Below, piece after piece: positions 32,525 to 40,679 of a stretch of DNA of 64,000 bases. The stretch spans positions 62,001 through 126,000 of the forward strand of contig NZ_SZVW01000020.1 in assembly GCF_007655005.1 (NCBI RefSeq), written 5' to 3'. Position 1 is the stretch's first letter, and every line of letters begins with the position of its first letter. This DNA comes from Streptomyces tibetensis (GTDB lineage: Bacteria; Actinomycetota; Actinomycetes; Streptomycetales; Streptomycetaceae). Position numbers and translations under genes: made by a program. The notes under the pieces were generated by a model. That model saw nothing but the letters and a program-made list of their open reading frames with translations, made no database searches and was not told where the DNA came from.

Positions 32525-33187
32525 ATGACGACTCCCGTCAAGCGCCTCCCCGGGCGCATGCCCGGCTGGGCGAAGGTGGTGACCGCGCTCGTGGTGCTGC
32601 TCATCGTGTTCTTCGCCGGGCTCCGGCTGAGCGTGATCCCGGGCCTGAAGGACCTGTTCGGCACCGAGACCCAGGACCGGTCCGGCCCCGCGCTGCTGAA
32701 GTCCATCCAGGACATCAGCCGCTACGACGCCGCCTCCGGCAACTTCCAGGTCGTCGTGGACCTGGAGAAGGACGCCAAGCTCCTGCCCGACGCGATCCGC
32801 GGCACCCGCACCCTGTACGTCGGAGCGGGCACCGTCGACGCCTACGTCGACCTGGGCAAGGTCGGCGAGAACGACGTGCGGGTCAACGGCGACCGCACGT
32901 CCGCCACGCTCCGGCTGCCCCACGCCCAACTGGGCAAGCCCGCCCTCGACCCCGACCGCTCCTACGCGGTCTCCAAGCAACGCGGTCTCTTCGACCGCCT
33001 CGGCGACCTGTTCTCGGACAACCCCAACGGAGAGCAGGCCGTGCAGAAGCTCGCGGTGCGGCACATCGGCGACGCGGCGAAGGAGAGCGAGCTGACCGCG
33101 CGCGCCGAGTCGAACACCACCGGCATGCTCGAGGGCCTGCTGCGCTCCCTGGGCTTCAAGGAGGTGCGCGTCTCGTACGGGAGCTGA
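32525..33187 (+). CDS. DUF4230 single-pass membrane protein
   Basis: A 220-residue protein. A basic cytosolic tail and one transmembrane helix (about 17-37, VVTALVVLLIVFFAGL) are followed by an extracellular DUF4230 domain (LLKSIQDISRYDAASGNFQVVVDLEKD, then GTVDAYVDLGKV). GGAAGGAGG precedes ATG 32525. The function of the family is unknown. It sits alone between the STAS and VanZ genes, about 100 bases from the former and 230 from the latter. Confidence 0.92.
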   Translation: MTTPVKRLPGRMPGWAKVVTALVVLLIVFFAGLRLSVIPGLKDLFGTETQDRSGPALLKSIQDISRYDAASGNFQVVVDLEKDAKLLPDAIRGTRTLYVGAGTVDAYVDLGKVGENDVRVNGDRTSATLRLPHAQLGKPALDPDRSYAVSKQRGLFDRLGDLFSDNPNGEQAVQKLAVRHIGDAAKESELTARAESNTTGMLEGLLRSLGFKEVRVSYGS

Positions 33188-33414
33188 CCGGCTTCCGAGG
33201 CCGCGACAGGGCCGGTGCGCCCGGCGGCGTCGTGCTCATCGGGAGCCACGACACAGAGGAGTGCCCGGGCGGAACGCGGGGCAACCGAGGGTGGGAACGG
33301 TCCCGGGCGACACCGCCCGGGACCGTGGCCCGGAACCACCCCCCACGGCATCGTCGGCGCGCCCGGGGGTAACCGCCCTGTCACGCAGGGAAATTGAAGA
33401 GTGGAGGACCCTCC

Positions 33415-33960
33415 ATGGCCAGTGCTGCCTCACGTCCCCGGACCACCGGGCCCGGGAGCGAGCGACGCCCGCTCCCGTGGCCCGTCCGGCTGCTGGCGAT
33501 GCTGTGCGCGTTCATGTTCATGGTCGCCTTCGCCGTGGTGCTGGCCCGGCTGACCCTGCAGCCCTCGCCGGCCTCGGAGGCGCTGACCCACAGCAATCTG
33601 CAACCGGGCAGCTCCCTGAAGGCCTATCTCGACCAGCCCGAACTGCGAGACGCGTACAAGCAGATCGGCGGCAACATCCTGCTCGGTATCCCCTTCGGTG
33701 TCCTGGTGCCCGTGGTCGCCCCCCGCACCCGCGGCATCCTGCGGGTGCTGCTCCTGACCGCGATCGTGATGCTCCTGGTGGAGTTCGCCCAAGGGGCCCT
33801 CGTCACCGGCCGCGCCTTCGACATCGACGACGTCATCCTCAACACCACGGGCGCGCTCATCGGTTACCTGCTGCTGGGGCGCCGCCTCAGCAGGGCCGTC
33901 CACGCACGCAGGCCCCGCCCGGCCCGGGCGGAGCGGAAGCCGTCGGCGGGCAAGGTCTAG
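33415..33960 (+). CDS. VanZ-family membrane protein
   Basis: A 181-residue protein with about four membrane helices. The VanZ signatures are IGGNILLGIPFGVLVPVV and IDDVILNTTGALIGYLLLG (the D-D-x-x-x-N-T-x-G motif). Founding member VanZ gives mild teicoplanin resistance; most actinobacterial relatives are uncharacterised. ATG 33415 is favoured by GGAGG seven bases upstream. It converges with the small gene at 33982. Confidence 0.92.
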   Translation: MASAASRPRTTGPGSERRPLPWPVRLLAMLCAFMFMVAFAVVLARLTLQPSPASEALTHSNLQPGSSLKAYLDQPELRDAYKQIGGNILLGIPFGVLVPVVAPRTRGILRVLLLTAIVMLLVEFAQGALVTGRAFDIDDVILNTTGALIGYLLLGRRLSRAVHARRPRPARAERKPSAGKV

Positions 33961-33981
33961 CAGCGCACGCCGCGTGCGGCA

Positions 33982-34218
33982 CTAATGCACGGTCCAGGTG
34001 AACTTGTCTCCGCCCACCCAGCGGACCACGTCCGGATCGTCCATGTCGTGCACGGGAATGCCGAACGCGGCCGCGGCCGCCAGTACGTCGGTGACGGCCC
34101 GGGCCTCCCCGACCACCTGTCCGTCGATCTGCACGATCCGGAACGGCGGTGTGCCCGGCTGTACCCCGAGCACCAGGATCCGCGGGTGCGATATGTACGG
34201 GCTCGCGCTTTCGGTCAT
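33982..34218 (-). CDS. Small conserved hypothetical protein, 78 aa
   Basis: A short soluble protein (PRILVLGVQPGTPPFRIVQI, then VTDVLAAAAAFGIPVHDMDD, ending KFTWTVH). Its codon usage and sensible secondary structure support a real gene, and similar short proteins are common in Streptomyces. I recognise no domain and assign no function. Confidence 0.75.
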   Translation of the reverse strand: MTESASPYISHPRILVLGVQPGTPPFRIVQIDGQVVGEARAVTDVLAAAAAFGIPVHDMDDPDVVRWVGGDKFTWTVH

Positions 34219-34284
34219 GCATCGAGCCTAGAACGCAACCGGCGCCGGCGCGGGTCCAGGGCGCCCGCCGGGCCGCCCGGCCGC

Positions 34285-35094
34285 TCAGGGGCGGCGCCAG
34301 TCGTGGCCGGGCAGGTGGGACCCGGCCTGCGGGCCCATCCGCAGCATGCCGCCGTCGACGCTCCAGGACGCGCCGGTGACGTACGAGGCGTCCGGGCCGG
34401 CGAGGAAGGCGATGACCGCGGCGACCTCCCGCGCGTCTCCGGGCCGGCCGAGCGGGATGCCCGGGCGGCTCTCGGTGTGCGGGTCGGTGTCCTCCTGCCC
34501 GGTCATGGGCGTGGAGATCTCGCCCGGCGCCACGGCGTTGACGGTGATGCGGTGCTCGGCCAGTTCGAGTGCCATGACCTGGGTGAGCAGCCCGAGACCG
34601 CCCTTGGCCGCGCAATAGGGGGCGGCGCCCACCCGAGGCTGGTGCTCGTGGACGGACGTGACGTTGATGATCCGGCCGCCCTCGCCGTGCCCGATCATGT
34701 GCCGGGCCGCCTTCTGCCCGCACAGGAAGGGCCCCACGAGATCCACGTCGAGGACCTCGCGCACGTCCTGCAGCTCCAGGTCGAGGAAGGGCGTCATGGT
34801 GCCGGTGCCGGCGTTGTTGACCAGCACGTCGATGCGGCCCAGCCGCTCGCACAGCTCGTCGACGGTGTCGGCGGCGTCGGGCAGCCGGGTGAGGTCCATC
34901 CGGGCGACCTCGGCCCGCTGTCCGTGCGCACGCACCTCGTCGGCCGTCTCCTGCGCCCCCTTGCGGTCGGTGTGGTAAGTGATGCCGACGTCCATGCCCG
35001 CCTGCGCCAGGTGGACCGCGGTGGCGCGGCCGATGCCGGAGTCGGCGCCGGTGATCACGGCGACTTTGCTGGTGGGCGCGGTAGGGCCGGACAT
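34285..35094 (-). CDS. Short-chain dehydrogenase/reductase (SDR), glucose-1-dehydrogenase-like
   Basis: A 269-residue classical SDR. The NAD(P) motif is TGADSGIGRA, the structural motif NNAG is present, and the catalytic residues are Ser in NVTSVHEHQP and YxxxK in YCAAKGGLG. AVAPGEISTPM follows, and the C-terminus GASWSVDGGMLRMG is usual. The pattern VHEHxP and the overall order resemble YhdF/glucose-1-dehydrogenase-type SDRs. It starts at ATG 35094, with GAGG upstream, divergent from the PHP gene. Confidence 0.93.
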   Translation of the reverse strand: MSGPTAPTSKVAVITGADSGIGRATAVHLAQAGMDVGITYHTDRKGAQETADEVRAHGQRAEVARMDLTRLPDAADTVDELCERLGRIDVLVNNAGTGTMTPFLDLELQDVREVLDVDLVGPFLCGQKAARHMIGHGEGGRIINVTSVHEHQPRVGAAPYCAAKGGLGLLTQVMALELAEHRITVNAVAPGEISTPMTGQEDTDPHTESRPGIPLGRPGDAREVAAVIAFLAGPDASYVTGASWSVDGGMLRMGPQAGSHLPGHDWRRP

Positions 35095-35261
35095 GGCAGG
35101 TCTCCTCGTCGAGAGGTGGGGGCGAGGCATCGCAGTACCCGGGGGCACACCGGGCAAACCGGCCGCCCGTTCGTGCGGCCCGCGGGTCGGCCGGTCTGCC
35201 CGGTCGGTCCCCCGTCGTGCGGCCCGCCGGGCGCTGGGCAACCCTTGAGGTGGAGGTGGCG

Positions 35262-36302
35262 ATGGATCCCGTCGAGGCGCTGGACCGGATCGCCTTTCTG
35301 CTGGAGCGGTCCCTGGCACCGACCTACCGCGTGCGCGCCTTCCGCACGGCGGCCCGCGTACTGAAGGACCTGGGCGGCGACGAGATGCGCCGACGGGCGG
35401 CGGACGGTTCGCTGGAGAAACTCAAGGGCGTCGGCCCGAAGACCGCCCAGGTGGTGCGGGAGGCGCTGGCCGGCGAGGTCCCCGGTTATCTGGACAAGCT
35501 GGAACGCGAGGCGGAGGAACAGCCCGCCGTGCGGGGCGGGGAGCAACTGCGGGCGCTGCTGCGCGGGGACTGCCATCTGCACTCCGACTGGTCGGACGGC
35601 GGCAGCCCGATCGAGGAGATGGGCCGGGCCGCCGCGGAGCTGGGCCACGAGTGGGCGGCGCTGACCGATCACTCGCCGCGGCTGACGGTGGCCCGCGGGC
35701 TGTCGCCCGAGCGGCTGCGGGAACAGCTGGACGTGGTGGCGGAGCTGAACGAGAGCTGGGCACCGTTCCGGCTGCTGACCGGCATCGAGTGCGACATCCT
35801 CGAGGACGGCGCGCTCGACCAGGAGCCGGAGCTGCTGGACCGGCTCGACGTGGTGGTGGTGTCGGTGCACTCCAAGCTACGCATGGACGCCCGGTCGATG
35901 ACCCGGCGGATGGTGGCCGCCGTACGCGATCCGCACTCGGACGTGCTCGGGCACTGCACGGGGCGGCTGGTGACCGGGCGGGGCCGGCCGGAGTCGGAGT
36001 TCGACGCGGACGAGGTGTTCGCCGCTCTCGCGGAGACGGGCACGGCCCTGGAGATCAACAGCAGGCCGGAGCGGCTGGACCCGCCGCGGCGGCTGCTGCG
36101 CCGTGCCGTGGACGCCGGGGTGCTGTTCTCCGTCGACACCGACGCGCACGCGCCGGGGCAGCTGGACTGGCAGATCAACGGGTGCGCACGGGCGGAGGAG
36201 TGCGGGGTGCCGCCCGAGCGGGTGGTGACCACGTGGTCCCTCGACGAACTGCTGGCCTGGACCCGCGAGCGTCGGGTGCCGTCGGGCGTGGAGAGCGGCT
36301 GA
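35262..36302 (+). CDS. PHP-domain metal-dependent phosphoesterase with N-terminal helix-hairpin-helix
   Basis: A 346-residue protein. Residues about 1-95 resemble the polymerase-beta/PolX N-terminal helical domain, with a helix-hairpin-helix LKGVGPKTAQVVREAL. The remainder is a PHP domain with metal ligands CHLHSDWSDG, ALTDHSP, GIECDIL, VVSVHSKLRMD, GHCTGRL and SVDTDAHAPGQL. It is the PolX arrangement without a polymerase palm, and is probably a DNA-end-processing phosphatase or exonuclease (inference). ATG 35262 follows GGAGGTGG. Confidence 0.92.
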   Translation: MDPVEALDRIAFLLERSLAPTYRVRAFRTAARVLKDLGGDEMRRRAADGSLEKLKGVGPKTAQVVREALAGEVPGYLDKLEREAEEQPAVRGGEQLRALLRGDCHLHSDWSDGGSPIEEMGRAAAELGHEWAALTDHSPRLTVARGLSPERLREQLDVVAELNESWAPFRLLTGIECDILEDGALDQEPELLDRLDVVVVSVHSKLRMDARSMTRRMVAAVRDPHSDVLGHCTGRLVTGRGRPESEFDADEVFAALAETGTALEINSRPERLDPPRRLLRRAVDAGVLFSVDTDAHAPGQLDWQINGCARAEECGVPPERVVTTWSLDELLAWTRERRVPSGVESG

Positions 36303-36341
36303 CGTGGTACCCGCGCGGCCGGAGAGAAAGGGACTGCACCT

Positions 36342-37007
36342 ATGAAAAGCGCGGGACGGGCGGCCGTGTTCGACGTCGACGGCACGCTGGTCGACACCAA
36401 CCATCTGCATGTCGTGACCTGGTGGGAGGCGTTCCGGCAGGCGGGCCACCACGTGCCGATGCACGCCATCCACCGGGCCGTGGGCCTGCCGTCGACCGAC
36501 CTGGTCGCCCATCTGCTGGGCGACGACCGGGACACCGACCAGGACGCCGACATCAGCGCCGGGCACAAGGCGCTGTACGGGCAGTACTTCGACCGGCTGC
36601 CCGCGCTGCCGGAGGCCGGAGCGCTGCTGCGGCGACTGCACCGGGACGGCTGGACGGTGGTGCTGGCCACCTCGGCGGGCGGCGCGGAGCTGGGCGCGTT
36701 GCGCCGGGCGATCGACGCGGACGAGGCCATCGAGGCCACGGCCAGTGCCGACGACGTCGACGAGGGCAAACCCTCCCCCGAGCCGGTCGAGCACGCCCTG
36801 GAACTGGCCGAGGTGCCGGCGGAGCGTGCGGTGTTCGTCGGCGACACCGTGTGGGACATGCGGGCGGGCAGCAGGGCCGGAGTGCGCTGTGTGGGCGTCC
36901 TGTGCGGCGGCATCCCGCGCGCCGACCTGGCGGAGTCCGGCGCTGACGCGGTCTACGCCGACCCCGCGCACCTGCTGTCCGCCCTCGGGGACAGCCCGCT
37001 GGCATGA
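36342..37007 (+). CDS. HAD-superfamily hydrolase (phosphoglycolate-phosphatase-like)
   Basis: A 221-residue HAD phosphatase. Motif I is FDVDGTLVDT, motif II lies in VVLATSAGG, motif III Lys is in EGKPSPEP and motif IV in VFVGDTVWDMRAG. A helical cap sits between motifs I and II, as in beta-phosphoglucomutase and Gph-type enzymes. The physiological substrate is unknown. It follows the PHP gene by 39 bases on the same strand, with AAAGG before the ATG, so the two may be co-transcribed. Confidence 0.94.
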   Translation: MKSAGRAAVFDVDGTLVDTNHLHVVTWWEAFRQAGHHVPMHAIHRAVGLPSTDLVAHLLGDDRDTDQDADISAGHKALYGQYFDRLPALPEAGALLRRLHRDGWTVVLATSAGGAELGALRRAIDADEAIEATASADDVDEGKPSPEPVEHALELAEVPAERAVFVGDTVWDMRAGSRAGVRCVGVLCGGIPRADLAESGADAVYADPAHLLSALGDSPLA

Positions 37008-37107
37008 AGGAATGTGAAACCGCCGGTCAGGCGGATACCCACAGCGCATGACGCGTGTGACCAGTGCGGTACGGCGGAGGGCGGGAGCCTTCCGTGGGCG
37101 GAGGGGC

Positions 37108-38355
37108 ATGAACGAAGATACGGGGGCGGCCTCGAACGCGCGGCCCCAGGGAGCACCCACGGCTCAGGGGCGGCTCGAGAATCTGCAGCAGAAGACGCGG
37201 AGCGTGCGTCCGGTGGATGCCGTGCGGCGGGATGCGCGGTCGGCCCGGGAGGCGATGCGGGCGGCCTGGCGTGGGCCCGGACGGGAGCGGGATCTGGTCG
37301 TCCAGTCGCTGAAGGCGGCCGGGGCGGCCGTGCTCGCCTGGCTGGTGGGTGGCGTCTGGATGGGCGACCCGCTGGCGCTGATGGCGCCCTGGGTGGCGCT
37401 GGTGCTGGTGCAGGCCACGGTCTTCAGCTCCCTGGTGCAGGGGGCGCGGCAGTTCGGGGCCATCTGCGTCGGCACGCTGGTGGCCTCGGCGGCGCAGGCG
37501 ATCACCGACGACACGACCGGCGCGATCGCCCTGTCCGTGCCCGTGCTCATGCTGCTCGCGAACTGGCCCCGCTTCGGCGACCAGGGCATCTACGCGGCGA
37601 CCACGGCCCTGTTCACCATCTCCTCGGGCATGGTGAGTCTGTCCGCCGTCGGGCACCGGGTGGAGCAGGCGGCGATCGGCGCCGTCATCGGCGTCGCCGT
37701 CAACGCGTTCGTCCTGCCGCCGATCCACCTGCGGGACGTACGGACGAACCTGGCGGGGCTCGCCCGGGAGGCGGGAGAGGTGCTGCACACCGTCGCCGGG
37801 GATCTGCGGGAGGGCGAGTGGGACGCGCAGACCGCCGCCGGCTGGGTCACTGCCTCGAACCGCTTGGACCACCGCCTGAAGGCGCTGCGCTCGGCGCGCC
37901 GGTGGAGCCAGGAGAGCCTGCGTCTGACCTACGCCCCGCTGCGCGCGATGCATCGGGTGCCGCACGAGGGTGTCCTGCCGGCGGTGGAGGAGGACGAGCG
38001 GCTCAGCAGGGTCACCGGGCACGTCGCCACGCTGACCCGGGCGCTCGCGGTGTCCGTGGACGACAAGCGCACTCCCGCCCCGCCCGAGGGCCCGGCCCTG
38101 CGCTCGTACGCCCGCCTGCTGGAGCTGATCGGGGACGCCCTGTGCGCGGAGGCCGACAGTCTGCTCGACGGCAGCGTGACCGCCCGGCCGGGCGAGGAGA
38201 CCGAGAAGGCCATGCAGGAGCTGCACGAGGAGTTGCAGGACGGACTGCGCCGGCATGCCGGGGAGGGGGCCGCCCACGCCGCCGTCCTGGGCACGCTGCT
38301 GCTCCAGGCGGAGAACCTCTGGGCCGAGACCGTCCCGGGCGACGAGGAACAGTGA
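37108..38355 (+). CDS. FUSC/aromatic-acid-exporter family membrane protein
   Basis: A 415-residue protein. A hydrophilic N-terminal segment is followed by about six membrane helices between residues 68 and 195 (VVQSLKAAGAAVLAWLVGG, VALVLVQATVFSSLVQG and onward). The rest is a long cytosolic helical domain. The layout matches the FUSC/ArAE family thought to export aromatic acids or metabolites. ATG 37108 (after GGAGGGG) is preferred over ATG 37048, which lacks a ribosome site. The stop codon lies inside an 18-bp tandem duplication. Confidence 0.88.
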   Translation: MNEDTGAASNARPQGAPTAQGRLENLQQKTRSVRPVDAVRRDARSAREAMRAAWRGPGRERDLVVQSLKAAGAAVLAWLVGGVWMGDPLALMAPWVALVLVQATVFSSLVQGARQFGAICVGTLVASAAQAITDDTTGAIALSVPVLMLLANWPRFGDQGIYAATTALFTISSGMVSLSAVGHRVEQAAIGAVIGVAVNAFVLPPIHLRDVRTNLAGLAREAGEVLHTVAGDLREGEWDAQTAAGWVTASNRLDHRLKALRSARRWSQESLRLTYAPLRAMHRVPHEGVLPAVEEDERLSRVTGHVATLTRALAVSVDDKRTPAPPEGPALRSYARLLELIGDALCAEADSLLDGSVTARPGEETEKAMQELHEELQDGLRRHAGEGAAHAAVLGTLLLQAENLWAETVPGDEEQ

Positions 38356-38376
38356 CACGACGAGGAACAGTGACAC
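38341..38376. repeat. 18-bp perfect tandem duplication across a stop codon
   Basis: GACGAGGAACAGTGACAC occurs at 38341-38358 and directly again at 38359-38376. Each copy includes the gene's last codons (DEEQ) and its TGA. Confidence 0.95.
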
Positions 38377-38467
38377 ACCTCACCGGGCGGGGAGCGCCGG
38401 CGGAACACCCCGCATTGGTTGCCCGTTGAACTGGATGCGGGTCCGGACAGGATCCGCACCTGAGCCG

Positions 38468-38498
38468 CCCCGGCCGTGATTCCCCCGTCCGGCCGGGG
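38468..38498 (+). terminator. Hairpin terminator after FUSC gene
   Basis: Stem CCCCGGCC / GGCCGGGG followed by CTTTCCT. Confidence 0.7.
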
Positions 38499-38580
38499 CT
38501 TTCCTCTGCCCACATGCATTTCCCGCGACCCGGGTACTCGGTCACCTCTCATGGAACCGGGCGGCCGGGAGGAGCACGAC

Positions 38581-39609
38581 GTGAGCAGCGGAACGGGTAT
38601 GAGGGTCGTCGTCACGGGTGCCACCGGCAACGTCGGCACGAGCGTGGTGCGCCTGCTGTCGGAGGATCCGGAGGTCGCCTCGGTGCTGGGTCTGGCCCGC
38701 CGGATCCCCGACTGGTCGCCGCCGAAGACGGACTGGGCCGCCGTCGATCTGGCCTCCGAGCGGCCCGACCTGGTGGAGCGGTTCTCGGACGCCGACGCGG
38801 TGGTCCATCTGGCCTGGGCGTTCCAGCCGACGCACGACCCGGCGACGACCTGGCGCACGAACGTGCTCGGCAGCATGCGGGTCTTCGAGGCGGTGGCCGA
38901 GGCGGGCGTCCCGGTTCTCGTGCACGCCTCGTCGGTGGGTGCCTACTCGCCCGGCCCCAAGGACGAGACGGTGGACGAGTCCTGGCCGACGCACGGCTGG
39001 CCGGACGCCGCGTACTGCCGGGAGAAGGCCTACCTGGAACGTGCGCTGGACACCTTCGAGCGGGACCGTCCCGGGACGCGGGTGGTGCGGATGCGGCCCG
39101 CCTTCCTCTTCCAGCGGGAGTCCGCGAGCGAGCAGCGCCGCATCTTCGGCGGCCGGTTCCTGCCCGGCCCGCCGGTCCGCCCGGAGCTGCTGCCGTTCCT
39201 GCCGGACGTCCCGGGGCTGCGGATGCAGGCGCTGCACACGGACGACGCGGCGAACGCGTACCGGCTGGCGCTGCTCTCCGACGTCCGGGGCGCCTTCAAC
39301 CTGGCGGCCGACCCGCCCGTGGACGCGCGGCTGCTGGGCGAGATGTTCGACGCGCGTCCGGTGCGGCTGCCGCGCGGCGTGGCGCGGTCGGCGATCGCCG
39401 CCGCCTGGGGTCTGCATCTGCTGCCCGCCTCTCCGCACCTGTTCGACGCGGTGCTGCGGCTGCCGCTCATGGACTGCACGCGGGCGCATGCGGAACTCGG
39501 CTGGCGGCCGGAGCACACGGCTCCCGAGGTGCTGGAGGAGTTCCTGCTGGGCCTCCAGCAGGGGGCGGGGGCGCCGACGGAACCGCTGCGGGGACGCAAG
39601 GTGGGCTGA
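38581..39609 (+). CDS. NAD-dependent epimerase/dehydratase (extended SDR)
   Basis: A 342-residue extended SDR. The NAD motif is VVTGATGNVGTS, the Asp recognition region follows, and YCREK supplies the YxxxK pair, with the active Ser in VHASSVGAYSP. The substrate-binding C-terminal half is present (MQALHTDDAANAYRLAL, TRAHAELGWRP). The subgroup acts on nucleotide-sugars or small ketones; nothing nearby narrows it. GTG 38581 is chosen because GGAGGAG lies eight bases upstream. Confidence 0.9.
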   Translation: MSSGTGMRVVVTGATGNVGTSVVRLLSEDPEVASVLGLARRIPDWSPPKTDWAAVDLASERPDLVERFSDADAVVHLAWAFQPTHDPATTWRTNVLGSMRVFEAVAEAGVPVLVHASSVGAYSPGPKDETVDESWPTHGWPDAAYCREKAYLERALDTFERDRPGTRVVRMRPAFLFQRESASEQRRIFGGRFLPGPPVRPELLPFLPDVPGLRMQALHTDDAANAYRLALLSDVRGAFNLAADPPVDARLLGEMFDARPVRLPRGVARSAIAAAWGLHLLPASPHLFDAVLRLPLMDCTRAHAELGWRPEHTAPEVLEEFLLGLQQGAGAPTEPLRGRKVG

Positions 39610-39694
39610 TCCCGACGAGCTGTGCACCGCCGTGCGGCCCGCCCCGGGCAGACGGAACGCCCCCGCACGACCGGGCAAGCCGCCCCGGACATGC

Positions 39695-39737
39695 GCGAGG
39701 GCCGCAGCCGACCCCCACAGCCGGCTGCGGCCCTCGC
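39695..39737. terminator. Strong bidirectional terminator
   Basis: Perfect 16-bp stem GCGAGGGCCGCAGCCG / CGGCTGCGGCCCTCGC with an 11-base loop, between the convergent epimerase and the small acidic protein gene. Confidence 0.85.
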
Positions 39738-39750
39738 TGGGATGCCCTCC

Positions 39751-40032
39751 TCAGGCGGAGGGCTCGTCCGGCACCGGATGCTCGGGGTGAACCGTTCCCG
39801 AGTGCGGTGCTCCCTGCCGGCCCGTCCCCGCTTCGTCCGTGTCGGGGACGTCGCCGGTGGGCTCGTCGGTCTCGTCGTCGCTGCGGCGCTCGGCATTTTC
39901 GCCCTCGCCGGTGCCCGTGAAGCGCGGGGCGACCTCCCACGGGTCCTCACCGTCGTCGGCCTGCTGGTCCGGCATGTCCCGCGGGATGGGCTCACCGTTC
40001 TCGCCGGGTCCTTCGAGGCAGTGGTCGGTCAC
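39751..40032 (-). CDS. Small acidic disordered protein, 93 aa
   Basis: A short protein dominated by Glu, Asp, Gly and Pro (NAERRSDDETDEPTGDVPD), with no hydrophobic core and therefore likely disordered. It carries no recognised domain. A ribosome site and the strong terminator just downstream support expression. Function unknown. Confidence 0.65.
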   Translation of the reverse strand: MTDHCLEGPGENGEPIPRDMPDQQADDGEDPWEVAPRFTGTGEGENAERRSDDETDEPTGDVPDTDEAGTGRQGAPHSGTVHPEHPVPDEPSA

Positions 40033-40093
40033 GGCGTGCTCCCTTCTGTGGTCCGGGCGCCAGGCGAGTACCTCCGCGGTGATCGGCGAAACC

Positions 40094-40633
40094 TCACCGC
40101 GGGGTCCGCTCCTGAAGTGCCGTGCGCCAGGCGGGGAGCGGATACGCCTCCAGGCAGCCGAGCGCTCCGCAGCGGCAGCGGCGGCCCCGCACGCGTACGG
40201 TCAGGTGCCCCCCTCGACCGCGCGGCCCTGCTCCACGTCGGGGGTGACGAGGCTCGCGCCGGCGCCGGAGGCGAACAGCACCACGACGGCGTTGCGGGCG
40301 CCGCGTCCGGCGCCGAACCACATCTCGGCCCGGCCCAGCGTCTTGGCCCCGTGGTCGATGAAGTACGGGACGGTGTCCGGCAGCGGGGAACCCGGCGCGG
40401 AGCAGGGCTTCCAGCGGGACGGCGTCCCAGCCGATGGTCTGCCCGTGCACGAGTGCGCCGTGGTCCGCGGTACGCTCGACGATGCCGGGGACGCCGAGGA
40501 GCCGCTCGGGCGCGAGGCCGGCGGTGCGCAGCACCTCGGCGATGCCGTGACGGATGTGGCCGACGATGACCTCGACCTCGTAGCGCTGCGGCGACAGCGG
40601 GTGCTCGGCGCGGGCGAGTTCGGTTAGAGCCAA
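40094..40633 (-). pseudogene. Decayed ROK-family regulator/sugar kinase fragment
   Basis: The minus strand encodes ROK pieces in shifting frames. EVEVIVGHIRHGIAEVLRTAGLAPERLLGV leads to HGQTIGWDAVPLEALLRAG. The next piece, DTVPYFIDHGAKTLGRAEMWFG with GARNAVVVLF, is in another frame, and finally RRCRCGALGCLEAY, the ROK zinc motif CxCGxxGC, returns to the first. One extra base in the CCC run at 40391-40393 and one missing base in the C run at 40208-40213 would explain the shifts. Residues GVGV are missing after LLGV, the N-terminal winged helix is absent, and about 100 C-terminal residues are gone. It is clearly non-functional. Confidence 0.85.
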
Positions 40634-40667
40634 CCGGTGGCGAGTCCGGTTAGAGCCAACCGGTGGC
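40621..40667. repeat. 21-bp direct repeat with internal palindrome
   Basis: The same 21 bases (beginning CGGTTAGAGCCAACCGG) occur at 40621-40641 and 40647-40667. Each contains CCGGTT/AACCGG-type inverted arms around AGAGCC. It lies at the truncated 5' end of the ROK remnant. Confidence 0.92.
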
Positions 40668-40679
40668 CGGTCGGCGGGC

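Noticed and set aside
35150..35240. GC-rich partial repeats (CGTGCGGCCCGC twice) upstream of the PHP gene
   Set aside because: Short, imperfect and common in DNA this rich in GC; not enough to call a regulatory element.
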